Origin: Desulfuromonadales bacterium
Lineage (GTDB): Bacteria; Desulfobacterota; Desulfuromonadia; Geobacterales; Pseudopelobacteraceae
Direction of reading: 5' to 3'
Length of the DNA stretch: 64,000 nucleotides
NCBI GenBank assembly: GCA_016650295.1
Contig: JAENWA010000068.1
Span: 62,001-126,000, forward strand
Below the pieces are notes generated by a model. It had not been told where the DNA came from. It did not search any database and saw only the letters and a program-made list of their open reading frames with translations. Shown one piece after another: positions 43,862 through 52,828 of this stretch. The position numbers and the translations under genes were made by a program. Numbering within the stretch: position 1 is the stretch's first letter; each line of letters starts with the position of its first letter.

Positions 43862-44023
43862 TCAAATAGATTTACCAGTTATCCGTAGCACACTGGCCCG
43901 CGAAATACCATAAGCTCGAGATAATGCGCTCACTGATGCGCCGTTCTTCCTCATATCCATGATTACCGCACGTTGGTTAGTTGTTGTCTTAGATGGCCGA
44001 CCAAGAACCTTTTCAATGAATAA
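43862..44023 (-). pseudogene. C-terminal fragment of a serine recombinase/resolvase
   Basis: The minus frame reads EKVLGRPSKTTTNQRAVIMD, MRKNGASVSALSRAYGISRA and SVLRITGKSI-stop. GRPSK followed by a helix-turn-helix (GASVSALSRAYGISRASVLR) is the DNA-binding end of Tn3-type resolvases. The catalytic serine domain is absent. Confidence 0.75.
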
Positions 44024-44109
44024 TCATATGGTTGCACCACAGAAACGGGAAAATGATACGCTAACGAATTGAGCCGAGTCCAAATATGTTGCAAAGATGA
44101 TTTGTTGTA

Positions 44110-44128
44110 GCTACAATAGGCTACAATA
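44110..44128 (+). promoter_or_regulatory. Direct repeat in the relB-type promoter
   Basis: GCTACAATA occurs twice, ten bases apart, just upstream of the GGAGGTGA ribosome site; the first is also part of the palindrome GTAGCTAC. One helical turn spacing fits an operator bound by the antitoxin or its complex with the toxin. Confidence 0.5.
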
Positions 44129-44145
44129 TCATGGAGGTGATACTC

Positions 44146-44460
44146 ATGTCAGAAACTATTATTAGAGCTCGCGTTGACGCATTAGAAAAACTTGAGTGTG
44201 AGTCGATTTTTAAAAGTTTGGGCCTCACTATGAGCGAGGCGGTCCGGCTCTTTATCCGTCAGGTTAATACTGTGAAGGGGTTACCTTTTGAAATGAAGCT
44301 TAACGCCACTGCTGCTACTGAGCACGATCGTTGGTTTAGAGAGCAAGTTGAATCGGTACTGGCAAAAGTGAATCAGCCAGGTAGGGTATCGGCTTCACAT
44401 GAGGACGTTGGTACGCGGCTAAAATCTAAGCAGGCGGCTCTTCTTAAAAAGGCGGCCTAA
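44146..44460 (+). CDS. RelB/DinJ-type antitoxin
   Basis: 104 residues from the ATG at 44146 (MSETIIRARVDALEKLECES), preceded by GGAGGTGATACTC. A ribbon-helix-helix start (IIRARVDALEKLECESIFKS) followed by LGLTMSEAVRLFIRQVNTVK and GLPFEMKL is the RelB/DinJ pattern. The C-terminal half (HDRWFREQVESVLAKV) should wrap the toxin. It ends one base before the toxin start. It lies just after a resolvase fragment. Confidence 0.93.
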   Translation: MSETIIRARVDALEKLECESIFKSLGLTMSEAVRLFIRQVNTVKGLPFEMKLNATAATEHDRWFREQVESVLAKVNQPGRVSASHEDVGTRLKSKQAALLKKAA

Positions 44461-44461
44461 C

Positions 44462-44761
44462 GTGGATGTAATTTGGGAGCCAGAGGCCGAAGCAGATTTA
44501 GATTCAATCCTTGAATATATTGCAAAAGATAATATCGAAGCTGCAATATATGTAACAAATGAAATATATCAGCAAGTTTCAATGATGTTAGCACCTGTTT
44601 CCCGTCGGGGGAAAAAAGGAAGGGTGGCCGGCACAATGGAGCTTGTTATTCTACGGACACCATACATTGCTGTGTACGTTAAGAAGGGGCTCCTCCTGCG
44701 GATTATCAAGGTACTGCATGGGTCTGAGGTGCTGCGGTTTGGGGCACTGAAAGTCAGATAA
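44462..44761 (+). CDS. ParE/RelE-superfamily toxin
   Basis: 99 residues, GTG start at 44462 directly after the antitoxin stop. DVIWEPEAEADLDSILEYIA, then KDNIEAAIYVTNEIYQQVSM, RRGKKGRVAGTMELVILRTP, YIAVYVKKGLLLRIIKVLHG are typical ParE-like elements (EA..DL..I..YIA; R.....GT.ELV......I..Y; I..VLHG). Known relatives block gyrase or cleave mRNA. The pair looks intact. Confidence 0.93.
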   Translation: MDVIWEPEAEADLDSILEYIAKDNIEAAIYVTNEIYQQVSMMLAPVSRRGKKGRVAGTMELVILRTPYIAVYVKKGLLLRIIKVLHGSEVLRFGALKVR

Positions 44762-44992
44762 TTTACAAACAAATCTCCGGAAAATGGAATGCCCACAGGA
44801 ACTTGCGGACTCAGCCACGGTGTTCAATCCCGTCCGCCACCGAGCGTAATAATCCGTTGCCTGGCATCAGAGTAATGCGACATGCGCGGTGAGCTACTCT
44901 TACTATACGTAGATGACACGCTCGCCGATGTGACCCCTTTCGGCACAGTACGACAGCGGGCATTCCGGATCATACCGGAAGAGAAGTTGCGC

Positions 44993-45232
44993 TTAACCGT
45001 GCAGAGTCGGCTCCCATGAAGAGTTGATCTGCATGAGGCCAAAGTCATAGCTGCCGTTGGTATTGTGGTTTACCGCGGACGGATTGAAGTTGCTCTCTCC
45101 CTTGGAGATCGCATGGAGGAGGCGGGGCGAGATGCCGTATCTGCTGCCGGCTTCTTCGTAGCAGAAAGACTCTGCCGATTCTACGAATGTGGCAGAGAGT
45201 CCCAGCAGCAGTAACAAGATGACGAAATGCAT
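44993..45232 (-). pseudogene. Truncated lytic transglycosylase (SLT domain)
   Basis: From the ATG at 45232 (MHFVILLLLLGLSATFVESA) a signal peptide is followed by SFCYEEAGSRYGISPRLLHA and ISKGESNFNPSAVNHNTNGS, YDFGLMQINSSWEPTL. The catalytic Glu is in KGESNFNP. The frame stops after HG, at the place where family members (IagB/IpgF type, often in secretion and conjugation clusters) continue for 60-80 residues. It may be a remnant of a transfer region. Confidence 0.7.
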
Positions 45233-45431
45233 GATTCCCCCCATGTATATAATCTATAGGGGGGGCAGGTATGATTCGCTATTTCTGAGATGTAAATTCA
45301 AGAAATGTCATCTAACTATACGTATTTACAAACATGCCTGATTGAGAGGCAACATTGCTATTTTACAATGAGTATTATTGTTTAAATATGTTTCAATATG
45401 TTGCTGAATACCTTTGACCAATCGCCATTAG

Positions 45432-46487
45432 TTGTTGTATACATTTTTTACCTTGCCCTTTATTTTTACAGCACTTTCAGACCAAGGACAGCCTTTCTTG
45501 AGCCCTTCTCGCCCTCATCACAATCTCTCAAACTCCGATTTGGTCGGTCTATGCCTTCTGCATAATCGATGCGCTTGGGAAGAGTTTTTTTGGCGTATTT
45601 CACCGTTGATAAAGAAGGCGATCCGCAGGACATTTATCAGGTGCAAAGCAAGGGATCTTGCAGAGAATATAGACAACACTTTGGATATTCATGCTCTCCT
45701 TGTGGAGAAGCTTTATGCAAAAGGCGCATTGAACCAATGCCCCGACATCTCAGGACTGCGTTCATGGATCGTCCGGATATCTGCTAACCAGACCATAGAC
45801 TGGCTGATACATCGTGGGCGAATTAAGAACCTGCCGCAACTTAAAGAAGAACAATTAATGTGGAGCCTATCCACACCTTTTGGCGATGATCAGGGTTTTA
45901 CCCTGCAGGATATTATTGAGGATGAGGATGCCGATCTTTTCTTTCAGCTAGAACAGGTCGCTTCTCAATTGTACGTTGAATGCGTGATTGACCAGATCGG
46001 TACAATCAAAAACATCAAGAATCGCTGGATACTTCGCCTGCATATTCTCGGACATCTCGCGCTTTCAAATCCCGAATTAGAACAGTTACAGTCCTTCTCA
46101 CCGTTGCAGGGAGACGAACTGAATGATCGTATCAGTGCCCTAGAGGCTTCCCTTGCCGAGAAGGAGCAGGAACGACAGGATGACCTGGAAAAAACCGTCT
46201 TGTGCTGGCATCAACTCAGAGGTATCGAAATCAAGATAGCTCGAATGGATAAGGACACTTTTTCTGATCACAACCAGGAAATTGATGAACTGAAAAAGGA
46301 ATGGACAGAGATTGGAAACAGAAAAAAGGGGCTGCTTTCAAGTTGCCACACCTTGCCAAAACCAACCAATATGGAAATTGCCGGGCTCATCGGAATCCCT
46401 GAAGAAAATTGCGGGGATGTCAGTCAATATCTTCAGAGATCGCGAAATGCACTTCGCAAGAAAATGGATTCGCTATCAGAAAATTAA
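45432..46487 (+). CDS. Sigma-70-like (ECF-type) RNA polymerase factor
   Basis: Up to 351 residues. The early part (LVGLCLLHNRCAWEEFFWRI, SPLIKKAIRRTF) looks like ECF sigma region 2.1 (cf. LV..C..GD..AWEEL..R), followed by GLRSWIVRISANQTIDWLIH (regions 2.3-2.4) and, at the end, IAGLIGIPEENCGDVSQYLQ with RSRNALRKKMDS (region 4-like). Between them lies an unusual acidic coiled coil (LEASLAEKEQERQDDLEKTV). The start is uncertain: TTG at 45432 opens the frame, while TTG at 45498 with AAGGA upstream gives a protein beginning LSPSRPHHNLSNSDLV. It heads the CHAT-kinase block and may direct its transcription. Confidence 0.75.
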   Translation: MLYTFFTLPFIFTALSDQGQPFLSPSRPHHNLSNSDLVGLCLLHNRCAWEEFFWRISPLIKKAIRRTFIRCKARDLAENIDNTLDIHALLVEKLYAKGALNQCPDISGLRSWIVRISANQTIDWLIHRGRIKNLPQLKEEQLMWSLSTPFGDDQGFTLQDIIEDEDADLFFQLEQVASQLYVECVIDQIGTIKNIKNRWILRLHILGHLALSNPELEQLQSFSPLQGDELNDRISALEASLAEKEQERQDDLEKTVLCWHQLRGIEIKIARMDKDTFSDHNQEIDELKKEWTEIGNRKKGLLSSCHTLPKPTNMEIAGLIGIPEENCGDVSQYLQRSRNALRKKMDSLSEN

Positions 46488-46566
46488 TGAAACGGTTTGT
46501 CATGCCTTCAATTTTTTGTCGTTAAACAGACAGTAGCAGTTACCCGCACATGGGTGGATATCGATT

Positions 46567-47241
46567 ATGACTATTGAAACCAAAAAAACTGATCTCGGAC
46601 TTTGCAAAAGTTTTGGCGATCAAGATTATTCCCGTTACGTTCGCCATCAAATGTCTGAGCAGGATGTTTGCAACTTCGAAATACATGCCCAGAACTGTTC
46701 CTGCTGTCTTCATGGCATCAGGCAAGCAACTGTTGCATATAATCACCAAAAAGTTCAGGCGGAAAACGAGTTACTCCATTCGAATGCGCTGTCAATTATG
46801 GATAGACTTGACCGGAGCGTTTTCAGCATTGTCATACGTGCCGTGCAGGGTATGGTCGAACTCATCAAGAGCACCGGCGAACAATTGGCTATGACTCCGG
46901 CATTGACAGGGGTGCGTTCATCTTCAGATAATTCCGTTTCCGACACAGTGCAGCCGTTGCGTCTCGTCAAGGAGTTCGAAGAGTCTCGCCTTTCCGTCGA
47001 AGTAACCATCTCGCCGATTGAGCCAGAAATGTTGGATGTGGTTGTTTCCCTGCTCGACCGGCTACATGAAGAGTTCATCCCCGGTGTATCTGTCACATGT
47101 TGTGGGAAGAGTGAAATGTTCGATAAATTAACTGATGTAAACGGGCAGGTTATTTTCAGGGTTCCTACCGCTGGGTTCTATGAGCTTGTTATGAAAAAGA
47201 ATGACCACCTACTAGGTACCATGACACTTACAGGGCTTTGA
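46567..47241 (+). CDS. Probable zinc-binding anti-sigma-like protein with C-terminal beta domain
   Basis: 224 residues, cytosolic as far as visible. The N-terminus YSRYVRHQMSEQDVCNFEIH then AQNCSCCLHGIRQA has the H-x3-C-x2-C arrangement of zinc-finger anti-sigma factors. A helical linker follows (LDRSVFSIVIRAVQGMVELI). The C-terminal 80 residues are a beta sandwich (LTDVNGQVIFRVPTAGFYEL) like transthyretin/carboxypeptidase-regulatory domains. It lies between the sigma-like gene and the CHAT gene, so I infer it tunes the sigma factor. Unlike many anti-sigmas it has no membrane helix. Confidence 0.65.
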   Translation: MTIETKKTDLGLCKSFGDQDYSRYVRHQMSEQDVCNFEIHAQNCSCCLHGIRQATVAYNHQKVQAENELLHSNALSIMDRLDRSVFSIVIRAVQGMVELIKSTGEQLAMTPALTGVRSSSDNSVSDTVQPLRLVKEFEESRLSVEVTISPIEPEMLDVVVSLLDRLHEEFIPGVSVTCCGKSEMFDKLTDVNGQVIFRVPTAGFYELVMKKNDHLLGTMTLTGL

Positions 47242-47304
47242 AAATCTATATGAGGACTGTCGGATAATCGAAAAAAACATTTTACATGCAATGATGGAGG
47301 GTTC

Positions 47305-49977
47305 ATGTTTCAACCCCTCTCCAAAGAGGCATTAGCTGCTTTATGTAGTGACGATGCCGGTTTCCAGGAGTATCTGGCCACACTCCCCGAAAACGAGAGG
47401 AATCTTGTCGGCCGCGTTTTTGAATCCCCCGAATTACTTAATACTCTCATCGCCTCACTCCCACCTGATCAACAGCTTGCCACTCGCTCCTTACTTGACA
47501 CCTTTCAAGACGTTCCGGACAAAGCATTAGCTTTGTACAATCAGTGCCGCTTCCTGGAGGCGCGTGACCTGTTGGAGCGAGCAATCTCAATGTATGAACT
47601 TCCGGGCGGCCTGCCAGTTGACGCCATAATCATGGCTGCCGGATTTGCTGCACAAAGAGCAAAGGCACTCTTTTATGTCATGCTCGGAGATGTGGAGATG
47701 ACACTGGGGAACAGCTTGAAGGCCGGGGAACACCACCGTCAAGCCCTTGAACTATCCAAACAGTGTGGAGACCGTGATGCTGAGGCCAAGGCCCTGCATG
47801 GACTCGGATGCTATTACTGGGAACTTGGTGATTACGAACAGGCGCTTGAGTATTCCCGTCACGCTCTTGATCTGATTGAGGATACTCCAGACCGATGGTC
47901 AACCACTGGCAAGGCGTTGAACTTGTTGAGCCTCATTCATGCAGAGCTTTCACAATGGGATGAAGCTTTGCAATATGGCGATAAAGCCATTGAACTGGCT
48001 GAAAATGAAGAAGGTCAACAATCTCTGGCGATCGTCCTCAATAACCGGACGGTGCAACTGACAGACTTGGGACTTCTGGACGACGTTAAACCAATCATGG
48101 AACGTGCCTTGGCACTTGTCATCGAAAAAGGGTCGTTGCGCCAAGAGGCGATGATCAGACGGAATATGGGCATGTACCTTCTCAACGCTGCATCAGACGA
48201 TAAAGATGTGGATGCTGCAATTATATGTTTTCAGAAATCCCTCGAAATCAGCCTGAGAATCAAGGCTGTCAGCCCAGAAGCATTGACATGCAGCGGTTTG
48301 GGGTATGCACTTGTCATGAAAGAAGAAATTACCGATGCAGAAGAACATTTTCGGCGAGCGGTAGAGTTATATCGCGGTATAGGAGCAATTGCAGATCAGG
48401 CGGCTTCACTCGTTGATCTTGGAAATCTGCTTCGATTCTGCCGTAATGCACCTGAAAATGCTCTGAACTGTTATTCAGAAGCGATCAATCTGACAGAACA
48501 GGTGCGATCAAAACTAAAGCGTGAGACCCATCGGATTGGTTTGTCGGAGGCAAGGACCGAGCCGTATCAGCAGGCCATTACAACCCTACTTGAGTTGGGA
48601 AGAGTTGACGAAGCCTTCCATTATCTGGAGCGGGCACGTTCGAAGGCACTGTTGGAACTTTTGGCCGGCCAATTCAGTGTCGGTGGTAGTGATGAGGCAT
48701 TCAGGAAAACGGCTGAGTTTGCTAAACGGATAGACGAGTTACGTCACGCTCTCGATGAGATACAAAAGGCTGATGAAACCGGTGCATTTGATGAAAATGA
48801 AGAGACCACCCGTCGTGCAACCATGCGGGGGGAGATTCAGCAGGGACTGGAACAGGAAGAACTACAATTCGTCAAACTTTGTGAGGAATTGCAGCGCGTT
48901 TCGCCGGAACGTCATGGCATGGTTACTGTCCAGGCGACTGACAGTTCGGCGGTTCAAGCAATTCTCTCTGCGGGTACTGCATTGGTCGAGTTGTATCAGA
49001 CTGATGAGCAGCTCCTGCTCTTTGTAATACGTCGGGATCATCCAGCGTTGGTCGTAGAGATTGAACTGACCGCTGATGATGCTGCGGAAATGGTCTTTCC
49101 CTACATCCTGGCGCTGCGTGATCCGAATACGCTCGACATCCAATCCCACGATTATTTGCGTTCTGTGCGCCAGCCGGCCTCACGGCTTCATGAAGCTATC
49201 TTTGGTCCTCTTGAGGAAATCCTTGACGGAGTGCAGCGACTGGTCATTGTACCGCATCTCTTCTGGCACTATCTCCCGTTTCATGCTTTGTACGATAGCA
49301 AAAGCAAGCAGTTCCTTCTCGACCGCTTTGAAATCAGTTATGCCCCTTCTGCGTCGGCACTGGTGGTATGCAAAGGTAAGCAACGACACAGGCGCGATAG
49401 CGCCATGATACTGTGCCGTAATGATGGCGACCTGCCCCATGTGGAAGCGGAAGGGATCGCCATAAGCAAGGTATTCGATCATTCCTCAATATTCCACGGC
49501 AGCGAAGCCGACTTGGGAAAAGCAGATTGTCAGTCCGCCCTGGATGTGATCCATTGTGCCTGCCATGGCTATTTTGATCCGGAGCAGCCTTTTCTTTCAG
49601 GCATTGCCATCCCACCGGACAAGGATATGGAGCGGCCCACGATGTTGATGGACTTGATGCGACTCAGGCTAGAGACTTCGCTGGTCACCCTCAGCGCTTG
49701 TGATACGGGTTTGAGCCGAATCTCCAACGCCGATGAGCTGGTAGGGCTCAGCAGAAGCTTCTTCGGTGCCGGGGCGGCTGCCCTCTTACTTAGCCTTTGG
49801 AAGGTCGCGGATAGCTCGACTGCGTATTTGATGGAGAACTTCTACTGGCACTACGTGGCTAATCGCAAGACCAAGGGGAGATCACTGCAACTGGCCATGC
49901 AAGCAGTGCGGGCCAAGCCGGAATATGCCCATCCGTATTATTGGGCGCCATTTGTGGTGATGGGAGAATGGGAGTGA
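47305..49977 (+). CDS. TPR-CHAT protease (caspase-like peptidase)
   Basis: 890 residues. Repeats from about residue 95 to 430 are tetratricopeptide-like (AKALHGLGCYYWELGDYEQA, SLIHAELSQWDEALQYGDKA). A coiled linker follows, then a CHAT domain from about 600: IVPHLFWHYLPFHALYDSKS, the catalytic His near residue 754 in IHCACHGYFDPEQPF, and the catalytic Cys near residue 799 in LVTLSACDTGLSRISNADEL. The final segment (HPYYWAPFVVMGEW) is the standard CHAT ending. CHAT peptidases cleave partner proteins in conflict systems (for example in type III-E CRISPR and gasdermin systems). The ATG has GGAGGG upstream. Neighbours suggest its activity is controlled by the kinase-FHA module. Confidence 0.93.
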   Translation: MFQPLSKEALAALCSDDAGFQEYLATLPENERNLVGRVFESPELLNTLIASLPPDQQLATRSLLDTFQDVPDKALALYNQCRFLEARDLLERAISMYELPGGLPVDAIIMAAGFAAQRAKALFYVMLGDVEMTLGNSLKAGEHHRQALELSKQCGDRDAEAKALHGLGCYYWELGDYEQALEYSRHALDLIEDTPDRWSTTGKALNLLSLIHAELSQWDEALQYGDKAIELAENEEGQQSLAIVLNNRTVQLTDLGLLDDVKPIMERALALVIEKGSLRQEAMIRRNMGMYLLNAASDDKDVDAAIICFQKSLEISLRIKAVSPEALTCSGLGYALVMKEEITDAEEHFRRAVELYRGIGAIADQAASLVDLGNLLRFCRNAPENALNCYSEAINLTEQVRSKLKRETHRIGLSEARTEPYQQAITTLLELGRVDEAFHYLERARSKALLELLAGQFSVGGSDEAFRKTAEFAKRIDELRHALDEIQKADETGAFDENEETTRRATMRGEIQQGLEQEELQFVKLCEELQRVSPERHGMVTVQATDSSAVQAILSAGTALVELYQTDEQLLLFVIRRDHPALVVEIELTADDAAEMVFPYILALRDPNTLDIQSHDYLRSVRQPASRLHEAIFGPLEEILDGVQRLVIVPHLFWHYLPFHALYDSKSKQFLLDRFEISYAPSASALVVCKGKQRHRRDSAMILCRNDGDLPHVEAEGIAISKVFDHSSIFHGSEADLGKADCQSALDVIHCACHGYFDPEQPFLSGIAIPPDKDMERPTMLMDLMRLRLETSLVTLSACDTGLSRISNADELVGLSRSFFGAGAAALLLSLWKVADSSTAYLMENFYWHYVANRKTKGRSLQLAMQAVRAKPEYAHPYYWAPFVVMGEWE

Positions 49978-50083
49978 TCATTTGTCACTTTTCTTGGTAG
50001 TTGTCGTTTAAGGAATTGACTGTTCTCAGATGAGGACAAGTCCATACACACATTGAATTAATGCTACTTTTTTGGAGGAAACA

Positions 50084-50239
50084 ATGTCAAAAATGAAATG
50101 CAAAAAATGTGGAGAAACGCGGGAAAGTTCTTGGCCTGGTGCGGGAATGTGTGACAAATGCGGGTTTATTTGCTCGGAATGTGCGGGGGGGCGTTCTACA
50201 CAATGTCCGATATGTGAAAAAAAGACTCTGAGGAAATAG
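50084..50239 (+). CDS. Small four-CxxC zinc-ribbon protein
   Basis: 51 residues, MSKMKCKKCGETRESSWPGA, followed by CDKCGFICSECAGGRSTQCP and ICEKKTLRK. Four CxxC pairs allow two zinc sites. A perfect GGAGGAAACA site precedes the ATG. It lies between the CHAT gene and the kinase gene and has no overlap with larger genes. It could be an adaptor, a substrate of the CHAT peptidase, or a component of the sensing complex. A peptide precursor for the radical SAM enzymes is possible but less likely given the zinc pattern. Confidence 0.75.
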   Translation: MSKMKCKKCGETRESSWPGAGMCDKCGFICSECAGGRSTQCPICEKKTLRK

Positions 50240-50350
50240 ACTTGCAGATGCGAAATCCGTATCCCTATCGTCCTGACTTGCCAAAATGCAATAGTGGTAA
50301 AACGCAAAAGTCACAATAATAGGTAATTGGCAATTAAGAAGGGTGTTGTT

Positions 50351-52828
50351 TTGTCCACTCCAACCGTTCGTGACAATCTGTCTCACTGTTCTAGGGATGT
50401 GGACTATCCGTTCGCCCAAGACACGGTTATGTCTTTTGCCCGGCATACTGCAGGAGCAGCGACCATTTCCGAGCGGTCAGCGTATACCCGGTTCTCACAC
50501 ACCAGTGCTGCCGCACCGACCTTGCACTGGGACAGTGAAACAGCAGAGCCAGGTGAACAGCAGGGTAATCTGTCTGAACGCTATCTAATCCTGAACAAAC
50601 TTTGTGTCGGCGCCGAAGCCGAGCTGTTTTTGGGGGAGCGGTTATACGACCACGAACGTGTAGTCCTGAAAATTTACCATACCGGAATTGCACCGGAACC
50701 AGCGGTTATGGAGCGAGTTACCCATGCCTCCAGAGAGCATGTCGTCAGACTCCATGAACATGGCTGGAACGCAGTCCGTTACTTCGAAGTGCAGGAGTAT
50801 CTCCCCGGTAAATCACTTGCTCTTCTCGTCGGATTTCACTCTATTCTCAAATTTGAAGCCAAAATGATTCTCCAACAGGTGTCCGCTGCTTTGAGGCACC
50901 TGCATACCCCGGACACAGAGGGCCGATTGCTCGTCCATAGGGACATCAAACCGGCCAATATCCTTATCCGCGATTTACGGACTCTTGACCTGGTCTTGTG
51001 TGATTTCGGAATTTCGTCTCTGATTGAAGAGGAGGGGAGTACCGGCTCTGAAAGGAGAGACTGCACACCCCTCTACGCCTCGCCAGAAACATTCAAAGGA
51101 ATTATAACCCCCAAGGGCGATTACTGGTCACTCGGCATCATCCTCCTGGAAGCGCTGCTTGGTCGCCATCCTCTGAAGGATATCCCTTCAAAAGGGATCG
51201 AAAATCTACACCGTGAAGGTTGGCGACCCGATTTAAGTCTCGTAGCATGGCCGGAGTGGCAAGAACTTCTTGCCGGTCTCACCCATACTGACTCTGATGA
51301 GCGGTGGGGTTATGAGGAGATAAGCAAGTGGCTCGGCCCGGAAGCTGAACCAATAACCAAGCCTGCTGCAGAGTTTGATGCTGCCGTTGAAGAAGAGTTC
51401 ATCGAGAGCTTTACATATCTCCAGGCAAAAACTCTCAGAAACTTCATCATCAAGCTAATTGAAAACTGGAGCAGGGTAACCCCATTGCTGGACGACAGCA
51501 TATTTCTGCGCTTCCTGACCAGGACCTTAAACAGTTTGGCACCAGACAAGACTCTCGAAGTACATCTCGACCAGAACGGCCATCCGGACATCCGTCTGCT
51601 GAAGTTCATCTACCGGCTTGACCCGACATTTCCTCTTTTCTGGAAAGGAATATCCATTCTGCGGCATCATTTGGCCGAGATATGTCGCGCTGCTGTTTCC
51701 GGTGACAACACCCATCATGGATTGATCGAAGAGCTGTACGATCTGCAGGTATTGAGCGTCATTGCTTCCTTGACTGGCGATGACGAACTTGATGGTCGTG
51801 CGGACAGCTGGTCCGCAGCCGGTGAGGATTATTTTCGGCTCACGGACGTAATGATCCGTAGCGGAGCATCTGAAGAACTGTTCCTCGTAAGGGCTACGGC
51901 TTTAGCCACGCTCTATATCATGATTTTTGAAGATGGTGACGGGCTGTCTTTGGTTGAGGCTGATATTTCCAATGAGTTGCTCTTTGAATTTCCATGGCTA
52001 CATTGTCTTCGCGATGATGACGCTACACTGTCGTTGGCGCAACAACTACTGCGTTCAATTTTCATTCCATCATGCGGGGAGCGTTTCAAGGAAAACTTCA
52101 AAGTATCGCACCCTGAGGCTGTAACGGCCATTCATCTTGAAAGCCAACAGGTCCGTGCTTTGGGGTGGCGAGCACCTACAATTGCGCTGAACGCTGCGCA
52201 TATCGATTATGAAATGAATATCTGCGGCAAGAAAATGGTCGTGGCCAAGGGAGTCATGATTTATTGGAGTGTCCGCGGGGCACTGTTGACATACCTGACA
52301 AGGTTCGGCTTTGTTGCCTCAAGCGGACAGAGGCCGAATGAGAGGATGGCAAACTGGGCAACGTACAAGACGGTGGATAGATGCAGTTGCGAAGACCATA
52401 ATGCCCTTTGGATTACTCTGACCGAGACTACAAGCTTTACCCTCACAGCCATCGGTCCCTCGGGCGTTGCCGTTTACCGGCTGCCACCTATTGTTGTGCC
52501 GGCGCCAGTGTTGGCGCCGCAGATTGAGCTGTCTGTACCTAGACCTGAGTTACTTCCCCAGGTTGAACTATCCGCGCCGATTCCGGATTTTGTTCCACAA
52601 CTGCAACTTGAACCGGTGATATCTTTCTCTGTTGCTGCCATGGGCGCGAAAGACCTTTCAGTTCGCGGCATGACTGAGGCAGATTTGTTACCGCGCGACG
52701 AATTATCAGTACCACCGTTAGGTCAGGCAGATCTTCAGCAGCAGATCTACTTCTGCAAAATGTCGGATGACCAGATACGTTATGCGAAAGAAAATGGACT
52801 GTTACGAAAAAGGAGGATTTATAAATGA
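50351..52828 (+). CDS. Ser/Thr protein kinase with long C-terminal extension
   Basis: 825 residues from a TTG at 50351 (the frame is open from 50327; start uncertain). A Hanks-type kinase domain lies between about residues 75 and 330: LNKLCVGAEAELFLGERLYD, VVLKIYH (catalytic Lys), LVHRDIKPANILI (catalytic loop, HRD at 50936), LVLCDFGISSLI (metal loop) and PLYASPETFKGI. All catalytic residues are intact. The next 450 residues are an unknown helical region, ending in a Pro-rich repeat (VLAPQIELSVPRPELLPQVE) and a short helical tail (MSDDQIRYAKENGLLRKRRI). No membrane helix is visible. It is the first gene of the tightly overlapping series and stops inside the next start (ATGA). Confidence 0.93.
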   Translation: MSTPTVRDNLSHCSRDVDYPFAQDTVMSFARHTAGAATISERSAYTRFSHTSAAAPTLHWDSETAEPGEQQGNLSERYLILNKLCVGAEAELFLGERLYDHERVVLKIYHTGIAPEPAVMERVTHASREHVVRLHEHGWNAVRYFEVQEYLPGKSLALLVGFHSILKFEAKMILQQVSAALRHLHTPDTEGRLLVHRDIKPANILIRDLRTLDLVLCDFGISSLIEEEGSTGSERRDCTPLYASPETFKGIITPKGDYWSLGIILLEALLGRHPLKDIPSKGIENLHREGWRPDLSLVAWPEWQELLAGLTHTDSDERWGYEEISKWLGPEAEPITKPAAEFDAAVEEEFIESFTYLQAKTLRNFIIKLIENWSRVTPLLDDSIFLRFLTRTLNSLAPDKTLEVHLDQNGHPDIRLLKFIYRLDPTFPLFWKGISILRHHLAEICRAAVSGDNTHHGLIEELYDLQVLSVIASLTGDDELDGRADSWSAAGEDYFRLTDVMIRSGASEELFLVRATALATLYIMIFEDGDGLSLVEADISNELLFEFPWLHCLRDDDATLSLAQQLLRSIFIPSCGERFKENFKVSHPEAVTAIHLESQQVRALGWRAPTIALNAAHIDYEMNICGKKMVVAKGVMIYWSVRGALLTYLTRFGFVASSGQRPNERMANWATYKTVDRCSCEDHNALWITLTETTSFTLTAIGPSGVAVYRLPPIVVPAPVLAPQIELSVPRPELLPQVELSAPIPDFVPQLQLEPVISFSVAAMGAKDLSVRGMTEADLLPRDELSVPPLGQADLQQQIYFCKMSDDQIRYAKENGLLRKRRIYK

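Noticed and set aside
44824-45048. 74-residue minus-strand frame after the lytic transglycosylase fragment
   Set aside because: Low-complexity Ser-rich translation, no ribosome site; probably debris of the truncated gene.
48162-49183. Several antisense frames within the CHAT gene
   Set aside because: Short shadows without ribosome sites or motifs.
50084-50239. Idea that the 51-residue peptide is a RiPP precursor for the radical SAM genes
   Set aside because: The four CxxC pairs fit a zinc-ribbon protein; no leader/core pattern or maturation protease is seen. Kept only as a remote option.
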